Below are positions 7,732 through 15,683 of a stretch of 25,457 bases of DNA, piece by piece. The position numbers and the translations under genes were made by a program. The DNA is from a virus. Location: IMG/VR virus record IMGVR_UViG_3300044470_000046, positions 1 to 25,457 of that record. One strand, given 5' to 3'. Position 1 is the first letter of the stretch. The number at the start of each line of letters is the position of its first letter. The notes under the pieces are model-generated. The model had not been told where the DNA came from and did no database searches. It worked only from the letters and a program-made list of their open reading frames with translations.

Positions 7732-7940
7732 GACGAAAGCTCTACGCGTGCGGGTGTCTGGATTGCCATTGCGACTCGCCATCTAAGGCACCCATCTGCG
7801 GCTTCTGCACCGCGGACTTGCACCGCGCGGCCGTCATATGCGTGCATCCATCGGGGAAACGGCACGACATCACCGAACGCGGCGCGCAGTGTGGCGTAGA
7901 CGTTCGGTTTGAGCATCCAATTCTTCGGGGTGTAGCATGA
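7728..7940 (+). CDS. small Cys-rich zinc-binding-like protein
   Basis: The 70-residue product starts in an ATGA overlap with terL. It carries CGCLDCHCD and ICGFCTADLH, then two further Cys, a pattern consistent with one or two zinc sites. Phages often encode such a small zinc-ribbon protein between terminase and portal. Its role is unknown. The stop overlaps the ATG of the next gene. Confidence 0.65.
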   Translation: MRRKLYACGCLDCHCDSPSKAPICGFCTADLHRAAVICVHPSGKRHDITERGAQCGVDVRFEHPILRGVA

Positions 7941-8122
7941 TGTTCGCCCGTTTGCGCGCACTCGAACTGTTTGACCGGCTCGTTCTATTGGGAGCCGCCT
8001 TCGGGGCTGTGGGATTTGGGTTGATATGGTTCCCGCTCGGACTGCTCTTCCTGGCTGCTGTCGCACTGACGCTGGCAGCCGTCATCGACCGGCGCACACC
8101 TGCAATTGAGGCGAAGCCATGA
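7937..8122 (+). CDS. small two-TM membrane protein
   Basis: The 61-residue product begins with tandem ATG codons at 7937/7940. It has hydrophobic segments at about 15-32 (LVLLGAAFGAVGFGLIWF) and 33-49 (PLGLLFLAAVALTLAAV), then a basic tail. It is coupled on both sides by ATGA overlaps. Function is unknown; a membrane or superinfection-exclusion role is only a guess. Confidence 0.6.
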   Translation: MMFARLRALELFDRLVLLGAAFGAVGFGLIWFPLGLLFLAAVALTLAAVIDRRTPAIEAKP

Positions 8123-10215
8123 GCGTCCTAGTCCCGCGCCGTTTCGAGAAGGCCGTCATGGGTCCCGGAGCTGCGGCCCAGATGACGCTGCAACCGATGT
8201 GGAGTGCCATCCACAGTCCGCAGAAGATGATGCAGATGGCGCAAGCCATGTTCCATACCGATCCCTGGGTACGGCGTGCTGAGGAGACTGTGGACCTCGC
8301 CTGTTCGACCGTCGATTGGCACCTCGAAGACGAGAATGAAGAGGAGATCGACGAAACCACGACCGGCCCCGCTGGTGCCGCGCTATCACTCCTGGAGAAG
8401 CCGCAGGGCGCCCTGACCGAGCGTCAGCCAATGACGCGCGCTCAGTTGTGGTCGATTACCTTCCGTCATATGGGCCTGTGCGGTTCGTCGTTCTGGCTGT
8501 CTGACCAGATGGAAGGGCTTGCACACACCCCCTTGGCGACGCTCTATATCAACCCCACCCGTATGACGCCGGCCGAGGACGCACAGGGCAATCTGACGGG
8601 CTGGGTACTCGACTACCGCGGCGCCGCGGGTACGGGCGTCCCGCTCGAACTCGATGAGGTTCAGCATTTCAAGCTGAACGAGCCGGATAGCGGACACTTC
8701 GGCATTGGCATCGTCGAAAGCGCGCTTACGAAGACGGCCCTGACTCGTTTGTCAGACGCACACGCTGCCGATGTCCTGGCGTCCGGCGGACGGCTAGCCG
8801 GCATCGTCTCAGCCAAAGCAGGGGGTACGATCCCAGACGCCATCTTCCAGCAGCTCGTACGCGACTTCCGTACCGTCAACGAGCAGCCCGGCGCCGCCAA
8901 ACACGTCACCGTCATGCAGGGCCCGGCCGACTTCACACCGATGGCCGCTACGCCTGCTGAGTTGGATCTGCTCAAGCTCATGACTATGGGCCGTGACGAC
9001 ACACTCGCGCTGTGGGGCGTCCCGCTCTCTCAGATCGGCGGTTCTACGCCGTCCGGGCTCAACAGCGGCGAGGTTCGCAAGTACGATCGCGCGGCGATGT
9101 GGCAGAACGCCATCCACCCGCGACTCGTAACGTTCGCCGAGGTTCTGCAGTTCCAACTCCTGGACCGCTTCGCCAAACTCGGCGCGACTATTGAGTTGGA
9201 GATCGACGAACCCGAGTTTGACGACGACTCCCCGCGCTATGACCTGCTTGCCAAGTCGCAGACGATCACCCTGACCAACGACGAACGCCGGGCGCTGATC
9301 GGCAAGGACCCGCTACCGCCGGAAGTCATTGGCGCAACGGGACGTCCGCTGGGTGAAGAGGTGTGGCTGCCTGCAACGTTCGTGGTGGTATCCAACCCCG
9401 CCAGCCTGCCCGTCCCGGAAGTCGGCCCCACGCCGACCGAGGTCGCTCTTGGACGTGGCGAACCTCAGGACAATCAGGCTGCCGACGCGGCGGGTGAAAC
9501 TTCTGCCGGTAAGGCCGCGCTCTCTGGCCCGCGTGCAGCGATGCGCCAACTGCGCACCGGTATCGAGACGAAGATGACGCCGCGTATCAAGAGCGCCGTA
9601 GCAGCGTTCCTCGATGCACAGAAACACGAGATCGCCGCCCTGGTGCGTGCAAAGGGCGAGCACCTTGCGAGCAAGCCGGGCGATCAGTCGGCATGGTGGA
9701 ACGGCAAGCGATGGGACCAGCGGCTCAGTACCGCTCTGGCGGGCCACCTGGGAGGCATCGCCGAGATTGTGTCGGGCCATGTGCGCGACGTGCTCCCGAC
9801 GTCCGGCAAGGCGGACCCGTTTACTACGTCGGTAGTCCAGCGGGTGCTCAACCACGGCGCGGGACGCATTACGGCTATCAACGAGACGACCCGCGAAGAC
9901 ATCGCCAGGATCATCGCCCAGGGTGTCGCCGATGGCGTGTCAGCTGGTGCGCTGGGCGCGCTGATCGAACAGGCCACGGCCTTCGACCAATACCGCGCCG
10001 AGATGATCGCCCGCACCGAACTGACTGCCGCTTACAATGCCGCCGCGCTCGGGTCATATGCCGAAGTCGGTATCGAGATGGTCGAAGCCATTGACGGCGA
10101 CGAAGATGAGTTGTGCGCCGACAGATTGTCCCGTAACCCGTTCACCATCGACGACGCCGACGCTGAAGATGAACACCCCAACGGCACCCTTGACTGGCTC
10201 CCGGTAATAGCATGA
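8119..10215 (+). CDS. portal protein fused to a MuF-like C-terminal domain
   Basis: The 698-residue protein joins two head proteins. Residues about 1-430 are an HK97-type portal: a DTLALWGVPLSQIG segment, a LNSGEVRKYDRAAMWQNAIHP segment and the stem and wing region. Residues about 470-698 carry a helical linker and a MuF/SPP1-gp7-like domain ending AEMIARTELTAAYNAAAL, then IDGDEDELCADR and NPFTIDDADAEDEHPNG. The portal forms the dodecameric DNA gate; MuF domains are minor head proteins that may be ejected or help morphogenesis. The fusion is known in other phages. It starts in an ATGA overlap and is followed by a 10-nt gap with a GAGGA site for the protease. Confidence 0.9.
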   Translation: MSVLVPRRFEKAVMGPGAAAQMTLQPMWSAIHSPQKMMQMAQAMFHTDPWVRRAEETVDLACSTVDWHLEDENEEEIDETTTGPAGAALSLLEKPQGALTERQPMTRAQLWSITFRHMGLCGSSFWLSDQMEGLAHTPLATLYINPTRMTPAEDAQGNLTGWVLDYRGAAGTGVPLELDEVQHFKLNEPDSGHFGIGIVESALTKTALTRLSDAHAADVLASGGRLAGIVSAKAGGTIPDAIFQQLVRDFRTVNEQPGAAKHVTVMQGPADFTPMAATPAELDLLKLMTMGRDDTLALWGVPLSQIGGSTPSGLNSGEVRKYDRAAMWQNAIHPRLVTFAEVLQFQLLDRFAKLGATIELEIDEPEFDDDSPRYDLLAKSQTITLTNDERRALIGKDPLPPEVIGATGRPLGEEVWLPATFVVVSNPASLPVPEVGPTPTEVALGRGEPQDNQAADAAGETSAGKAALSGPRAAMRQLRTGIETKMTPRIKSAVAAFLDAQKHEIAALVRAKGEHLASKPGDQSAWWNGKRWDQRLSTALAGHLGGIAEIVSGHVRDVLPTSGKADPFTTSVVQRVLNHGAGRITAINETTREDIARIIAQGVADGVSAGALGALIEQATAFDQYRAEMIARTELTAAYNAAALGSYAEVGIEMVEAIDGDEDELCADRLSRNPFTIDDADAEDEHPNGTLDWLPVIA

Positions 10216-10225
10216 GGACGACGCC

Positions 10226-11017
10226 ATGACTACAGAGACCGACGCCGGCAAGGCGCTCCTTCCTATGAAGGCCGAACCGCTGCGCGACTTCGAACTCGCC
10301 GATTGGTTCGCTGGTAAGCGAGCGCGACGGTTGCTCGCCATCCCGTTTGGCGGTTCCTTTGCGCCCGGACTGTGGGGCTACGCCGAGGACGGCAAGGGCC
10401 GCGACCTGGACGGCGAACTCTTCGACGCGGATACGGATGTCAAGTCCGAATGGTTCACTGAACGCCCAATCGACTGGCATCACTCCAAAGATCCGTCCGG
10501 ACTCATGAACGGCACGCTGCTGGGCAAGGCGACGGATCTCACAATGGAGTCGGACGGCTGGTGGGTCGAGACTTGGCTCAAGGCCGGCGAGAAACGACTC
10601 AAGCTCGTGGAGAACCTCATTGAACGCGGCGCGCCGCTGCGAGGTTCCTCGTGGGCATATCCCAACCTAATCAAGCGGGGCAAAGCCGGTCACATTGACG
10701 TGTGGCCGTACTTCGTGCAGACGCTCTCAACATCCCCGCAAAACGACAGGTCGAACTTCGCCTCCGCAAAGGCGGCGCTCGACCTCTTCGATGCTTCGGA
10801 GATCACGCTCGACGGTCGCATCCGCGCACTGTTGGGCTCTCTCGACAACCTCCAGACCGGTCCTGCATCCGACCTTACGGGCGACGATGCGGCAAAGGCG
10901 GGGCGCGTCATCTCTGCCAAGAACGAGCAGGCGTTTCAGGACGCTATCGACCTCCTCCAGTCGCTGGTGGACTCGATGAGCACCCCGAAGCCGGCTCCCA
11001 CCAAGGAGACGACGTGA
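10226..11017 (+). CDS. capsid maturation protease with scaffold-like tail
   Basis: The 263-residue protein lies between portal and capsid genes, where HK97-type phages encode the prohead protease. The likely catalytic part is RPIDWHHSKDPSG (His85/His86), GWWVETWLKAGE (111-122), then LRGSSWAYPN with Ser141/Ser142. These fit the herpesvirus/S78-like serine protease pattern of His and Ser. Residues about 175-263 are helical and acidic and could act as scaffold before self-cleavage. The gene's TGA overlaps the GTG proposed for the capsid gene. Confidence 0.8.
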   Translation: MTTETDAGKALLPMKAEPLRDFELADWFAGKRARRLLAIPFGGSFAPGLWGYAEDGKGRDLDGELFDADTDVKSEWFTERPIDWHHSKDPSGLMNGTLLGKATDLTMESDGWWVETWLKAGEKRLKLVENLIERGAPLRGSSWAYPNLIKRGKAGHIDVWPYFVQTLSTSPQNDRSNFASAKAALDLFDASEITLDGRIRALLGSLDNLQTGPASDLTGDDAAKAGRVISAKNEQAFQDAIDLLQSLVDSMSTPKPAPTKETT

Positions 11018-12378
11018 CAATGTCCGTCACCGAGTTGGACGAGAAGATCGGCCAGCTCACTCACAGCATTACCGAGATGGTCGGCGTCATGCAGGAGTCT
11101 CAGGCGTCTGACAAGGCGCGTTGGGACACTGCCGACACTGAACGCACTCGACTCGCAGGCGAACTCGAAACCCTCAAGGAAGTCCGCGAGGGCGAGGTTC
11201 GGCGCGAGAAGACCGAGAAGGCGATGGCCGACATGACAGCGTTCATGTCTACCGTGCGCACTCCAAGCAAGGCAGGCCTCGCCGGCAACGGACGCTCGGC
11301 GCCCGCAGAGGACGAGGGCTTCCTGAAGGCCATCTTCGAGTCGCACAACGTGGACTATGCGGTCCAGCAGGCCGGTAAGGCGAAGGTCGCTGAGCTTCAC
11401 CTGCAGCGGTTCGAGCGTGGCGCGGCTCGCATAATCGACATCGACGACGACGGCAAGGCCACCCTCGGCGGCACGGGCGTGATCGGCACGACCGGCCCCC
11501 TGGGCATGTACATCGCGCCGAACTACTTCGTCGATGCTCTCGTCACAATCGCGACACCGCTCAACCCGTTCCGCGGGCTGATGACGTACGTCGATGGCGT
11601 CGGAACTCCTGGCGTCAGTATCCCGGTCGAAGCGGCCACTCCGCTCCGGGCCACCGTGTCCGCGTGGGGTAACACGAAAGAGAACATCGACGTCACGCTC
11701 GCGCGGTACGATGCCGTCTTCTACACGCTGGCGCGCATCCACGACGTGTCCAATCAGTTGCTCCGGTACTCCCGGGGCGCTGCCGAGAAGATGATGATCT
11801 CCCGGTTGGGTCGAGCATTCGGACTCGGCGAGGCGTACTACATCCTGAGTGGTGCGGGTACGACTGAGCCGACGGGCCTCATCACCGCTCTCGCCGCGTC
11901 CGGCGCGTTCGATACCGCCGACATTGCCGGCTTCGCCACTCCTGGCGCTGCAGTCTATGGCGCGATCGCCAAGGCCGTGGGCGCTCTTGAGCAGCGTGCC
12001 CGGCGCGTCGATGGCATCATCATGAACCCGAACGACTTCTGGACGTATCTCGCCCTCGAAGGTTCGGCGGTTCGGCCGTACCTGAACAGCTACATGGCGG
12101 GTCAGCCGCTTCCGGCGGTCAACAATCCGCAGTCGGCGCTGTTCGAGGCATCCATCACCCGCAACGCGAACCTGGCCGCTGGAACCGCCATCGTTGGCGA
12201 GTTCAAGTCGGCCGAGGTCTACACCGGGCTCGGCTATCGCATCGACACGAGCGATCAGGCGGGTACCCGGTGGGACAACAATTTGACGGGTTTCCGCGCG
12301 GAAGAGGAATTCGCCTTTAATGCGACGCCATACGTCGTGGCGGGCATGTTCCAGCGCATCACCTCTGTTGGCACGTGA
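11014..12378 (+). CDS. major capsid protein, HK97 fold
   Basis: The roughly 454-residue product has an N-terminal coiled-coil delta/scaffold region (about 1-100, with LAGELETLKEVREGEVRREK) that the protease probably removes. The HK97-like core follows: PFRGLMTYVDGVGTPGVSIPVE, LARIHDVSNQLLRYS, IIMNPNDFWTYL and a C-terminal GTRWDNNLTGFRAEEEFAF. GTG 11014 is taken as start because AAGGAG at 11003-11008 is 5 nt away and it makes the overlap common in this genome; ATG 11020 is the alternative, differing by two codons. Upstream in-frame codons back to 10702 are shadow. It should assemble the icosahedral shell. Confidence 0.9.
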   Translation: MTMSVTELDEKIGQLTHSITEMVGVMQESQASDKARWDTADTERTRLAGELETLKEVREGEVRREKTEKAMADMTAFMSTVRTPSKAGLAGNGRSAPAEDEGFLKAIFESHNVDYAVQQAGKAKVAELHLQRFERGAARIIDIDDDGKATLGGTGVIGTTGPLGMYIAPNYFVDALVTIATPLNPFRGLMTYVDGVGTPGVSIPVEAATPLRATVSAWGNTKENIDVTLARYDAVFYTLARIHDVSNQLLRYSRGAAEKMMISRLGRAFGLGEAYYILSGAGTTEPTGLITALAASGAFDTADIAGFATPGAAVYGAIAKAVGALEQRARRVDGIIMNPNDFWTYLALEGSAVRPYLNSYMAGQPLPAVNNPQSALFEASITRNANLAAGTAIVGEFKSAEVYTGLGYRIDTSDQAGTRWDNNLTGFRAEEEFAFNATPYVVAGMFQRITSVGT

Positions 12379-12398
12379 TAACTAACCCCTAGTCAATC

Positions 12399-12423
12399 GT
12401 GGGGCCGGAACTCCCGGCCCCAC
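12399..12423 (+). terminator. strong hairpin after the capsid gene
   Basis: GTGGGGCCGG (12399-12408) and CCGGCCCCAC (12414-12423) form a perfect 10-bp stem with an AACTC loop, 20 nt after the capsid stop. There is no T run. It could attenuate transcription or protect the 3' end of the capsid message. Confidence 0.55.
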
Positions 12424-12442
12424 ACCCCACAGGAGGCCAGAT

Positions 12443-12607
12443 ATGGCAAAGACGCAAACGGCGACAGTCACGCTGAACAGCGGCAAGATCGCTACGCTCA
12501 CTCGCAAGGACGGCGTGGTGCCGACGGTGGATATCGTCGAAGTCGCCAAGAACTACCACTCCGCACTTCCCCCCACCGGTAACGCTGAGTTTGTCAAGAT
12601 CCAGTAA
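12443..12607 (+). CDS. 54-aa protein following the capsid gene
   Basis: ATG 12443 follows a textbook AGGAGG (12431-12436) by 6 nt. The product begins MAKTQTATVTLNSGK and contains VPTVDIVEVAKN and a TGNAEFVKIQ end; it looks beta-rich. It lies between two strong hairpins, so it can be expressed on its own short message or with the capsid gene. A small head or decoration protein is possible from position only. Confidence 0.65.
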   Translation: MAKTQTATVTLNSGKIATLTRKDGVVPTVDIVEVAKNYHSALPPTGNAEFVKIQ

Positions 12608-12614
12608 TGTCCCG

Positions 12615-12648
12615 CCCCGGCCCGGAGACACCTCCCTCTGGGCCGGGG
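12615..12648 (+). terminator. second strong hairpin before the glycan island
   Basis: CCCCGGCCC (12615-12623) pairs exactly with GGGCCGGGG (12640-12648) around a 16-nt loop. It ends 5 nt before the CGGAGGT site of the first glycosyltransferase. It may reduce read-through from the highly expressed head genes into the island. Confidence 0.5.
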
Positions 12649-12664
12649 CACAACGGAGGTAGAA

Positions 12665-13282
12665 GTGATAACCCTGGCGATGCTGGTCCGGGATCCGCAG
12701 ATAGACCGGCTGGCGGCCCTGTTGGAGTACGTCAAGCCCGTCGTGGGCCAGGTTGTCATCGTTGTGGATGACCGCACCTCGCAGCGCGACCGCGACTTCA
12801 TGGCGTCATGGGGCGCGGAACTCGTGCCGTTCACATGGTGCGACGACTTTTCAGCCGCGCGCAATGCGGCCTTGACGCACGTCAAGGGCGACTGGACGCT
12901 CATGCTCGACCCTGACGAACTACCGACCCCTTCGATGATGGCGTTCCTGGCACAAGTGGACGCCTCCGAGTGGGGCGACGTGCCGTGGTACGGCACCGTT
13001 TACTATGCGCCGCGCGGTTATTTGTTCTGGCGCGCCAACTACTTCGCCGGCGTCCGTGGGGAGTTCGGCGAGGACCAATGGCACTGCCGCCTGTTCCGCT
13101 CGGGTTTGGGCGCCTGGTATCGCCCGGTTCACGAACTCGTACTGCTCGATGGACGGCCCGAGAACCAGACACGCAACACACCTCTGCTCCCGAAGGCACC
13201 GCGCTCGGCGTATCTCATCCACTCCAAGCCCGAAGATCGCATCGCCGCCGACGACGCGCTGTACGGGAGACTGGCGTCATGA
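12665..13282 (+). CDS. GT2-like glycosyltransferase (GT-A fold)
   Basis: The 205-residue protein shows VVIVVDDRTSQRD (nucleotide-binding Asp35/Asp36), DDFSAARNAAL (60-70) and GDWTLMLDPDEL (75-86), the DxD-like metal/nucleotide site of family 2 glycosyltransferases. The C-terminal part (GEDQWHCRLFRSG, then AYLIHSKPEDRI) fits the acceptor side. It starts at GTG 12665 behind CGGAGGT and ends in ATGA overlap with the cupin gene. It is short but complete for a minimal GT-A domain. It should transfer a sugar from an activated donor; acceptor and donor are unknown. Confidence 0.8.
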   Translation: MITLAMLVRDPQIDRLAALLEYVKPVVGQVVIVVDDRTSQRDRDFMASWGAELVPFTWCDDFSAARNAALTHVKGDWTLMLDPDELPTPSMMAFLAQVDASEWGDVPWYGTVYYAPRGYLFWRANYFAGVRGEFGEDQWHCRLFRSGLGAWYRPVHELVLLDGRPENQTRNTPLLPKAPRSAYLIHSKPEDRIAADDALYGRLAS

Positions 13283-13728
13283 TCCAACTGCGCACGATCG
13301 ACGATCCATCGGGCAGGCTCACGGCCATCGAGGGCGACGCCATCCCGTTCCCTGTTCGGAGAGTGTTCTACATCACAGACGTTCCCGCTGGGGCTTCGCG
13401 CGGCGGGCATGCGCAGCGCACGATGCAAGAGGTAATCATCGCTATCTCTGGTTCGTTCGACGTGAGCACGTACGATGAACATGGCCCGCACCGCTGGCAG
13501 CTCAACCGTCCCACGGTTGGGTTGCATGTTCCGGCGAACGTATGGCGCAGCCTGTCCAACTTCAGCTCGAACTCCGTTGCTCTAGTTCTGGCGTCCACGC
13601 AATATGACGAGGCCGACTACATCCGCGACTTCGAGCTGTTCAAGGCCGGGCTGGAGGTACTGGAGGAGCCGTACTTCGAACGCCGCGCAAAGACGCACTC
13701 ACTGGAAGAACTCCAGGGCGTCCGATGA
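13279..13728 (+). CDS. FdtA/WxcM-like cupin sugar 3,4-ketoisomerase
   Basis: The 149-residue protein closely follows the WxcM-like/FdtA/QdtA family: RRVFYITDVPAGASRGGHA, then MQEVIIAISGSFDV, VPANVWRSLSNFSSNSVALVLAS and YDEADYIRDFELF. Family members interconvert dTDP-4-keto-6-deoxyhexose and the 3-keto isomer before amination. Tyr31, Arg41 and His44 are in place, but the second His of the usual RGxHAH motif is Gln46 here, so activity may be altered. The true start is ATG 13279 in an ATGA overlap; the longer upstream frame is shadow. No 4,6-dehydratase or aminotransferase is seen in the window, so the host or another part of the phage would have to supply them. Confidence 0.85.
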   Translation: MIQLRTIDDPSGRLTAIEGDAIPFPVRRVFYITDVPAGASRGGHAQRTMQEVIIAISGSFDVSTYDEHGPHRWQLNRPTVGLHVPANVWRSLSNFSSNSVALVLASTQYDEADYIRDFELFKAGLEVLEEPYFERRAKTHSLEELQGVR

Positions 13729-13756
13729 TCGCCGGCGCAACTGTGGAGGACCCGCT

Positions 13757-14320
13757 TTGATACTCACCGGACGTTACGTCAGTCTTCGGCCGCTCGTACC
13801 AGGCGACGCCGAGATTACGCATAAGTGGCGCGAGTCCCCGCGGGCGTTCCTGCTGAACCGCGGCGCGCGGAACGTCGAAGAGCAGCGCGCATGGATCGCC
13901 TCGCGGCCCGACACTGAGTACAACTTTATCCAGCAGCTCGTGACGGGCGAACCCGTGGGGATGCTGTCTCTCGTGGAAATCTCGCACACTCACAAGACGT
14001 TCGAGATGGGCCATTTCCTGATCGGCGAGCCCGAACTCGTGAAGCCCTACGGAAATGGAGTGATTGCCGCCGAAGCGTCGCGCTTGCTATACGACTACGC
14101 CTTCGACGTGCTGAAGCTCCACAGCCAGCATGGCCCCATCGCCTCCGAAAACACCGGCATGCTCGCATGGGCTAGGTACATCGGTGTCAAGGAAGAAGGA
14201 CGGCTCAAGGACTTCTACTTCCTGAACGGACACTACATGGACGCGGTGTGGATGGGCTGCACGCAAGACGACTATCGCAACATCATGCGCCCGCGACTCA
14301 GCGGGCTGATTGGAGACTAA
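13757..14320 (+). CDS. GNAT N-acyltransferase, PseH-like
   Basis: The 187-residue protein has the RimJ/RimL or PseH-type GNAT layout. The N-terminus is MILTGRYVSLRPLVPGDAE; GMLSLVEI and FEMGHFLIGE (83-92) form the central sheet; KPYGNGVIAAEASRLLYDYAF stands at the acyl-CoA pyrophosphate loop; IASENTGMLAWARYIGVKEEGRLKD forms the family's end. The start is a TTG at 13757 preceded by GTGGAGGA (13743-13750) with 6-nt spacing; no ATG or GTG fits better. In nucleotide-sugar pathways such enzymes N-acylate an amino sugar. The ACP gene two bases downstream suggests that the acyl donor could be acyl-ACP. Confidence 0.8.
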   Translation: MILTGRYVSLRPLVPGDAEITHKWRESPRAFLLNRGARNVEEQRAWIASRPDTEYNFIQQLVTGEPVGMLSLVEISHTHKTFEMGHFLIGEPELVKPYGNGVIAAEASRLLYDYAFDVLKLHSQHGPIASENTGMLAWARYIGVKEEGRLKDFYFLNGHYMDAVWMGCTQDDYRNIMRPRLSGLIGD

Positions 14321-14321
14321 C

Positions 14322-14582
14322 GTGGAAGCACTTGTCATCGCCGCAGTCAAGCGGGCGTTCCAGCTTCAGGGCGACGGCAGCGTGGACGTTACGCCGTCCA
14401 CCGTTGTCTATGGTCCAGACTCCGATCTGGACTCGCTAGGGTTTATCTCCGCCATCCTGGAGGTGGAGGACGGCCTGCGCGCCAAGGGCGTCACGCTGAA
14501 CCTGAACCCGGACGGCACGTTCGATCCCGCAGAGCGTTACGCCACCGTGGCGACGTTCGCCGCCTATCTGGAGAACGCATGA
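14322..14582 (+). CDS. acyl carrier protein
   Basis: The 86-residue protein has the ACP signature PDSDLDSLGFISAILEVED, with Ser38 as the 4'-phosphopantetheine site. Two helices precede it and an acidic helix follows (EDGLRAKG, then YATVATFAAYLENA). GTG 14322 is chosen because GGAG at 14312-14315 is 6 nt upstream; a TTG at 14310 overlaps that site. It begins one base after the GNAT stop and overlaps the SDR by ATGA. Activation would need a host phosphopantetheinyl transferase. It presumably carries the chain made by the ketosynthase and SDR. Confidence 0.85.
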   Translation: MEALVIAAVKRAFQLQGDGSVDVTPSTVVYGPDSDLDSLGFISAILEVEDGLRAKGVTLNLNPDGTFDPAERYATVATFAAYLENA

Positions 14583-15217
14583 AATACGAGGGGCTGAGCG
14601 TTGTCATCACCGGGGCCAGCCGTGGGCTTGGCTTGGAACTTGCGGATCACTTCGAGGGCGCCAACGTGTTTGATCTCAGCCGGACGAACGGTTGCGACGT
14701 GAGCGATCCCGCAGCGGTGCGCGCGACTCTGCCTCCGCACGTTGACATCCTTGTGAACAACGCCGCCGTCGGCTCCGCGTCCTATGCTGCTGCCACGCCT
14801 GACGGTATCGCGCGTGAGACGGTACTCACAAACTTGCTCGGGACGTTCAACTGCTCCGTCGAAGCGGCCAAGCGTATGCGCTCTACGGGTGGACGCATTA
14901 TCAACATCGGCTCGATTGCCGTGCCATTCGAGGACGCCGGAACCGCGCTCTACACCGCAACGAAAGCCGGTTGTGAGGCCATGACGGGCGTACTCGCCAA
15001 GGAGTTCGCACCGTGGGGCGTCACGGTAAACACGGTGGGCGTCTCGGCGCTGCCTACCGCGATGTGGGCCGCGCATTCCGAAGCGACTCAGAAAGCCATC
15101 CTGTCGCGGCTGCCGTTGGGCATGGCGACGTTCGAAGACGTGTTCGCCGTGGTGGACTTCTTCTGTTCCAGCCCATTCATCACGGGACAGACGATCTACC
15201 TCGGAGGTGCAAGGTGA
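14579..15217 (+). CDS. short-chain dehydrogenase/reductase, FabG-like
   Basis: The 212-residue SDR has the NAD(P) motif TGASRGLG (11-18), NNAA (60-63), a catalytic Ser112 in NIGSIA, and YTATK with Tyr125 and Lys129. The C-terminal SPFITGQTIYLGGAR is typical of FabG-like ketoreductases. Next to an ACP and a ketosynthase it most likely reduces a 3-ketoacyl-ACP to 3-hydroxyacyl-ACP; an alternative is reduction of a keto-sugar. It is slightly shorter than bacterial FabG (about 245 residues). It starts in an ATGA overlap with the ACP. Confidence 0.85.
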   Translation: MKYEGLSVVITGASRGLGLELADHFEGANVFDLSRTNGCDVSDPAAVRATLPPHVDILVNNAAVGSASYAAATPDGIARETVLTNLLGTFNCSVEAAKRMRSTGGRIINIGSIAVPFEDAGTALYTATKAGCEAMTGVLAKEFAPWGVTVNTVGVSALPTAMWAAHSEATQKAILSRLPLGMATFEDVFAVVDFFCSSPFITGQTIYLGGAR

Positions 15218-15480
15218 AGAGGCAGATGAACAAGCGGTACTGGCGTATGGAAGTCGAATGGGTGGATAGCCACGTCTCCGACGGTGGATGGCACCCCTGT
15301 AAATGGTATGTCCGAAACAAGAAGAACCGACGCCCGGTCATGGTGTCAGTGGGTTTCGTTCTCGCCGACGATAAGGCGGGGATCGTTCTAGCCAACAGCG
15401 TCGATCCCCGCTATAACGCGGCGTGCGGCGTCATCATGATCCCGGCTGGAGCCGTACTCACTCGCAGGAGACTTCGGTGA
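15214..15480 (+). CDS. small conserved-looking phage protein
   Basis: The 88-residue product starts at GTG 15214 (GTGA overlap, GGAGG at 15203-15207). The pattern VEWVDSHVSDGGWHP, then VMVSVGFVLADDKAGIVLANS and a CGVIMIPAGAV end resembles a family of small beta-rich phage proteins with VxWxDS...SVGFL...IPxxxV spacing, known to me only as hypothetical. An ATG at 15226 is the alternative start. It interrupts the biosynthetic genes without an obvious link to them. Confidence 0.6.
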   Translation: MKRQMNKRYWRMEVEWVDSHVSDGGWHPCKWYVRNKKNRRPVMVSVGFVLADDKAGIVLANSVDPRYNAACGVIMIPAGAVLTRRRLR

Positions 15481-15683
15481 ATACAGTGCACGTCCTCCCG
15501 GATTGGCAGAACCATTCCCCTAACCCGTTTTGCTGGTGTGGACCTAGCAAGGAGCCTGTCCCGCCTAACGGGGAGTTGTGGGTACACCGTGCCGCGAATG
15601 ATGACGAGCCTATCTACGATCCCGCCAAAGACCCCGCCGTAGCAGACCCGAACAGGCACTGGCTCGTATTGGAGGCGACATGA
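15477..15683 (+). CDS. small hypothetical protein with CWCGP motif
   Basis: The 68-residue protein starts at GTG in a GTGA overlap and ends in an ATGA overlap with the ketosynthase gene. It contains NPFCWCGPSKEPVP near residue 20 and an acidic, Pro-rich remainder ending HWLVLEAT. Small phage proteins with a V-x-P...CxCGP pattern are common and uncharacterised. It is unlikely to be part of the acyl-sugar pathway. Confidence 0.6.
   Translation: MNTVHVLPDWQNHSPNPFCWCGPSKEPVPPNGELWVHRAANDDEPIYDPAKDPAVADPNRHWLVLEAT

Noticed and set aside
10226-10343. Possible pseudogenisation or frameshift between portal and protease
   Set aside because: The 10-nt gap contains a GAGGA ribosome site and both frames are intact.
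10936-11742. 268-codon minus-strand frame opposite protease and capsid genes
   Set aside because: It is a typical GC-rich shadow frame across the end of one well-supported gene and the start of another.
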